From NCBI GenBank assembly GCA_026419515.1, contig JANZZG010000066.1, positions 1-38,326 on the forward strand: DNA of 38,326 nucleotides, written 5' to 3'. Under the pieces are notes generated by a model. The model was not told the DNA's origin, searched no databases, and was given only the letters and a program-made list of their open reading frames with translations. The position numbers were made by a program, and so were the translations under genes. The DNA is from Methylophilaceae bacterium. GTDB taxonomy: Bacteria; Pseudomonadota; Gammaproteobacteria; Burkholderiales; Methylophilaceae. The stretch's first letter is position 1. Each line of letters starts with the position of its first letter. Shown piece after piece: positions 35,643-38,326 of the stretch.

Positions 35643-35650
35643 ATTATAAT
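35643..35650. promoter_or_regulatory. Shared palindromic -10 element between HD-GYP and KaiC-like genes
   Basis: ATTATAAT is palindromic, so it provides a perfect TATAAT on both strands: minus 35648-35643 for the HD-GYP gene, plus 35645-35650 for the KaiC-like gene. On the minus strand TGGTCA at 35671-35666 lies 17 bp upstream. The minus transcript would begin about one base before the ATG at 35635. No good plus-strand -35 box is seen. Confidence 0.5.
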
Positions 35651-35683
35651 CGGGCAAGGCAATCGTGACCACGGTAAAGTAAC

Positions 35684-37126
35684 ATGGACGGACGGCTTTC
35701 GACTGGAGTGGCCGGACTGGACGATATCCTTCACGGCGGTTTGATTCCTCACGCAAGCTACCTGCTGCGTGGCGGGCCGGGCACCGGCAAGACGACGCTG
35801 GGCCTGCACTACCTGGCCGCCGGTGTGGCCGCCGGGGAACGCTGCCTGTTCATCACCATGGAGGAATCCGAGGCGCGCATACGCGCCAACGCCGCCGCGC
35901 GCGGGATCGATATCTCCGCGGCCGCCATCCTCGACATCAGCCCCAGCTCCGGCTTTTTTGCCGAAGCGGAATCCTATGACATCTTCACGCCCGCCGAGGT
36001 CGAACGCGAACCCATCACCCGGCGCATCGTCGAGCACATCGAAAAAATCAGGCCGGAACGCGTCTTTCTCGACCCGATGACGCAATTCCGCTACCTGTCT
36101 GCCGATGCCTTCCAGTTCCGCCGCCAGGTGGTGTCCTTCCTGCGCTTTCTGATCGAAAAGGGTGCCACCATCCTGTTCACCTCGGAAAACAGCGCCACCG
36201 TCCCCGACGACGATCTGCAATTCTTGAGCGACGGCGTCATCGACATCACGCTGGGGCCCCATGGCCGCGCCATCGAGGTCACCAAGTTCCGCGGTTCGGA
36301 TTTCCAGCGCGGCCAGCATACCGTCAAGCTGGTCGATGCCGGCTTCATGGTATTCCCGCGGCTGGAACCCAATGTCCAGCCGGCCGATTTCGATTTCGAA
36401 ATCATTCCCTCCGGCATCCCGGAACTGGACGCCATGCTCAACGGCGGCATCGAGCGGGGCACCGTGACGCTCATCACGGGACCTTCCGGCGTGGGCAAGA
36501 CCACGCTGGGCATGCAGTTCATCAAGGAGGCGGCGGCGCGCGGAGAGCGCTCCGTGCTCTATTGTTTCGAGGAGGAACAGCCCCTGCTGCTGGCGCGCTG
36601 CGACGGCATCGGCCTGCCGGTGCGCGCGATGATGACCCGGGGAACGCTGTCCATCCACAAGATAGAACCCTTGCGCTACACCCCGGACGAATTCGCCGAC
36701 CGGGTGCGCCGGGAGATCGCGCAGAACGGCACGCGAGTGGTCATGCTGGACAGTGTCGCCGGCTACAGGTTGGCCCTGCGCGGCGAGAACCTGCGCGAGC
36801 GCATGCACGCGCTGGCCAAGTATCTGCAGAACATCGGCATCGCCGTCATCATCATCAACGAGCAGGAAACCATCGTCGGTGAATTCAAAGCCACCGAAGT
36901 CGGCCTGAGCTATCTGGCGGACACTTTGATCTTCCTGCGGTTCCTGGAAATGGACGGCGAATTACGCAAGGCGGTCGGCGTGCTCAAAAAACGTCTGAGC
37001 AATTTCGAGAAATCGCTGCGCGAATACATCATCACACCGCAAGGGGTCAAGGTCGGCCCCCCATTGAAAGGGGTGCGAGGCATCTTGGGCGGCATCCCAG
37101 AACTGATTGGTGGCGGAAAGCGCTGA
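35684..37126 (+). CDS. Two-domain KaiC-like ATPase
   Basis: This cytoplasmic RecA-fold ATPase belongs to the KaiC superfamily; cyanobacterial KaiC is the hexameric core of the circadian clock. The 480-residue product has two KaiC domains. Domain I has P-loop GGPGTGKTT (30-38) and catalytic E60-E61; domain II has P-loop GPSGVGKTT (266-274) and E296-E298 in CFEEEQ. The phosphosite region of domain II reads ATEVGLSYLADT (403-414). By alignment from memory, T404 and S409 fit T426 and S431 of cyanobacterial KaiC, and Y410 replaces T432. The C-terminal KaiA-binding tail is absent. No kaiA or kaiB is in the window. The neighbours on both sides encode HD-GYP proteins. Confidence 0.9.
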   Translation: MDGRLSTGVAGLDDILHGGLIPHASYLLRGGPGTGKTTLGLHYLAAGVAAGERCLFITMEESEARIRANAAARGIDISAAAILDISPSSGFFAEAESYDIFTPAEVEREPITRRIVEHIEKIRPERVFLDPMTQFRYLSADAFQFRRQVVSFLRFLIEKGATILFTSENSATVPDDDLQFLSDGVIDITLGPHGRAIEVTKFRGSDFQRGQHTVKLVDAGFMVFPRLEPNVQPADFDFEIIPSGIPELDAMLNGGIERGTVTLITGPSGVGKTTLGMQFIKEAAARGERSVLYCFEEEQPLLLARCDGIGLPVRAMMTRGTLSIHKIEPLRYTPDEFADRVRREIAQNGTRVVMLDSVAGYRLALRGENLRERMHALAKYLQNIGIAVIIINEQETIVGEFKATEVGLSYLADTLIFLRFLEMDGELRKAVGVLKKRLSNFEKSLREYIITPQGVKVGPPLKGVRGILGGIPELIGGGKR

Positions 37127-37222
37127 GCGATGCCCATCTTGGCACACATTCGCGCCAGAACCTCGGTGTCGCCCCGCCGGTCATGCCAACCTGACCTATG
37201 ACGAACACATAAGTCGGAACCG

Positions 37223-38209
37223 ATGGCAAAGATTCTACTCGTCCTACACAACAAGGCCAACCGGCGTCTGCTCAAGGCATGGCTCGCGGATCGCCACGAG
37301 ATCGTGGAGGCGGAGCATCTCGAAGCTCTACCCGATTTAGAGCTATGCATCCTGGACGCGATCAAGGCGGATGCGCTGGAACAGGACATCGCGGCCCTCA
37401 AGGCTTCGGTTGCGCCCTTGTTCCTGCCTGTCCTGCTGATCGTGCACCGCGAGGACGTCGGCCTGGCGACCCGGCATCTGTGGGCCTCGGTCGATGAACT
37501 GATCATCACCCCCATCAGCCGTATCGAGCTGCAGGCCCGCATCCAGCAGCTGCTGCAAACCCGGTCGCTCTCCAAACAGCTCCAGGCACTGGGGGACTTG
37601 CAGGCCCATGACAAGCTGCAAAAAGCGTTCCTGCAAACGGTCGAACTCATCACCAAACTCAGCCAGATACGCGACCCCTACACCTATGGCCATCAGCACC
37701 GTGTCGCCGAAATCGCCGTGGAGATCGGCCGAGCAATGGGGCTGGACGAGCAGCAGCTCCTTGGCCTCAGGGTGAGCGGGCTGCTGCATGACGTGGGCAA
37801 GGCGGCGATCCCCAGCGAACTCCTTTCCAAACCCGGTAGAATCAGCGCCATCGAAAAGGAATTGCTCAAATACCACACGCAAGCGGGGTACGAGGTATTG
37901 CAGAATGTCGATTTTCCCTGGCCCGTGGCGCAGGTCGCCTACCAGCACCACGAACGCATGGACGGCAGCGGCTATCCGAGGGGGCTCAAGGGCGAGGAGA
38001 TTCTGCCGGAGGCGCGCATCATGGCCGTCGCGGACGTCATCGAAGCCATGTCCGCGCACCGCCCCTACCGGCCAGCGCTGGGAATGGAACAGGCGCTGCG
38101 GGAAATCGAGACCAACAGGGGCAGCAAATACGACGCCACCGCAGTGGATGCGGCGCTCAAAATCTTCCGCAGCGGGGAGATGACGCTTCCGGAGCCGGGA
38201 TCTGCATAG
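37223..38209 (+). CDS. Receiver-like/HD-GYP protein
   Basis: The 328-residue protein has an N-terminal receiver-like domain (~1-115) and an HD-GYP cyclic-di-GMP phosphodiesterase domain (~130-320). HD-GYP residues are intact: LLHDVGKAAIPSELLSKPG, HTQAGYEVL, QHHERMDGSGYPRGLKG. The receiver is degenerate: the acidic pair after strand 1 is missing (KILLVLHNKANR), an aspartate is kept in LCILDAIK, but the lysine expected near the end is absent (IITPISRIEL). It may therefore bind a partner rather than be phosphorylated. It follows the KaiC-like gene by 96 bp on the same strand; no clear promoter is seen between. Confidence 0.9.
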   Translation: MAKILLVLHNKANRRLLKAWLADRHEIVEAEHLEALPDLELCILDAIKADALEQDIAALKASVAPLFLPVLLIVHREDVGLATRHLWASVDELIITPISRIELQARIQQLLQTRSLSKQLQALGDLQAHDKLQKAFLQTVELITKLSQIRDPYTYGHQHRVAEIAVEIGRAMGLDEQQLLGLRVSGLLHDVGKAAIPSELLSKPGRISAIEKELLKYHTQAGYEVLQNVDFPWPVAQVAYQHHERMDGSGYPRGLKGEEILPEARIMAVADVIEAMSAHRPYRPALGMEQALREIETNRGSKYDATAVDAALKIFRSGEMTLPEPGSA

Positions 38210-38226
38210 GCTCGAGGCAACCCTCG

Positions 38227-38313
38227 TGGTGCCGGGAGGGGGAGTCGAACCCCCACACTCTCACGAGCGGCGGATTTTGAGTCCGCTGCGTCTACCAATT
38301 CCGCCATCCCGGC
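38227..38313 (-). tRNA. tRNA-Leu (anticodon CAA)
   Basis: The minus strand folds as a class II tRNA: acceptor arm GCCGGGA paired with TCCCGGC, D-loop region with TTGGTAGACGCAGC, anticodon stem GCGGA/TCCGC around CT-CAA-AA, a variable arm (CGCTCGTGAGAGTG) and the T-arm GGGGGTTCGACTCCCCC. The discriminator is A and the CCA end is encoded (38227-38229). Anticodon CAA reads UUG, and the long variable arm and A73 agree with leucine. Confidence 0.96.
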
Positions 38314-38326
38314 CAGGATGTTCACA

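Noticed and set aside
35636-36808. Upstream extension of the HD-GYP frame, which stays open to 36808
   Set aside because: The extension is antisense to the KaiC-like gene and precedes the conserved DUF3391 start MLKRIQVTQLRPGMYL; a good -10 box lies just before that start.
1-38326. CRISPR array, prophage or toxin-antitoxin pair
   Set aside because: No regularly spaced short repeats, phage structural genes or paired small toxin/antitoxin frames were seen; apart from the IS end, all genes fit chromosomal functions.

Overview
The window reads as chromosome of a betaproteobacterium, most likely in the Nitrosomonadales (Sulfuricellaceae/Gallionellaceae/Thiobacillaceae type). This is inferred from gene order and protein sequence by eye; no database was searched. 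The clues are the miaB-ybeZ-ybeY-corC-lnt-glyQS-gmhB-plsC order, a complete ccoNOQP cluster with ccoG, ccoH and ccoI, and an aa3-oxidase operon carrying the 35-residue assembly peptide and DUF2244 protein typical of that class.

Layout. 1-333 is the end of an IS1202/ISNCY-like insertion sequence, cut by the window edge and lying just upstream of miaB. 390-11702 is a plus-strand housekeeping block: tRNA thiolation (miaB), ribosome/RNA maturation (ybeZ, ybeY), corC, lipoprotein acylation (lnt), glycyl-tRNA synthetase (glyQS), heptose phosphate phosphatase (gmhB), acyltransferase (plsC) and a YgjP-like metalloprotease. A small exported protein and a minus-strand mscL interrupt corC and lnt. 11755-19817 (minus) is the cbb3 oxidase locus: ccoN-O-Q-P, a terminator, then ccoG, a fixH-like gene and the copper ATPase ccoI. 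19942-21492 (minus) holds a SCO1-type copper chaperone and an OmpW porin. 21626-24763 (minus) is the heme A and oxidase assembly set: surf1, a SCO-like gene, ctaA, ctaB. 25077-30001 (minus) is the aa3 oxidase operon: DUF2244, coxB with a fused cytochrome c domain, coxA, the small assembly gene, cox11, coxC. A DUF2909 gene stands in opposite orientation between these two sets. 30149-34378 holds a ketohexokinase-like sugar kinase, a branched-chain aminotransferase, a zf-CHCC protein, a PduO-type cobalamin adenosyltransferase and a second ccoG. 34400-38209 is a signalling island: an HD-GYP protein divergent from a two-domain KaiC-like ATPase, followed by a receiver-like/HD-GYP protein. A tRNA-Leu(CAA) gene closes the window.

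How it works together. About 20 kb is devoted to two heme-copper oxidases, a high-affinity cbb3 and an aa3 type, plus copper delivery, heme A synthesis and assembly factors. This fits an organism that respires over a wide range of oxygen. Three minus-strand terminators and several sigma70-like promoters divide the region into separate units. A 19-bp palindrome lies at the predicted transcription start of the aa3 operon and a 14-bp palindrome in the ccoN leader. A pair of related ~200-bp intergenic repeats (4941-5154 and 20544-20728) links the housekeeping and respiratory halves.

The best candidate for an undescribed system is the KaiC-like/HD-GYP island: a shared promoter element, no kaiA or kaiB in the window, a changed phosphosite motif and a degenerate receiver domain.
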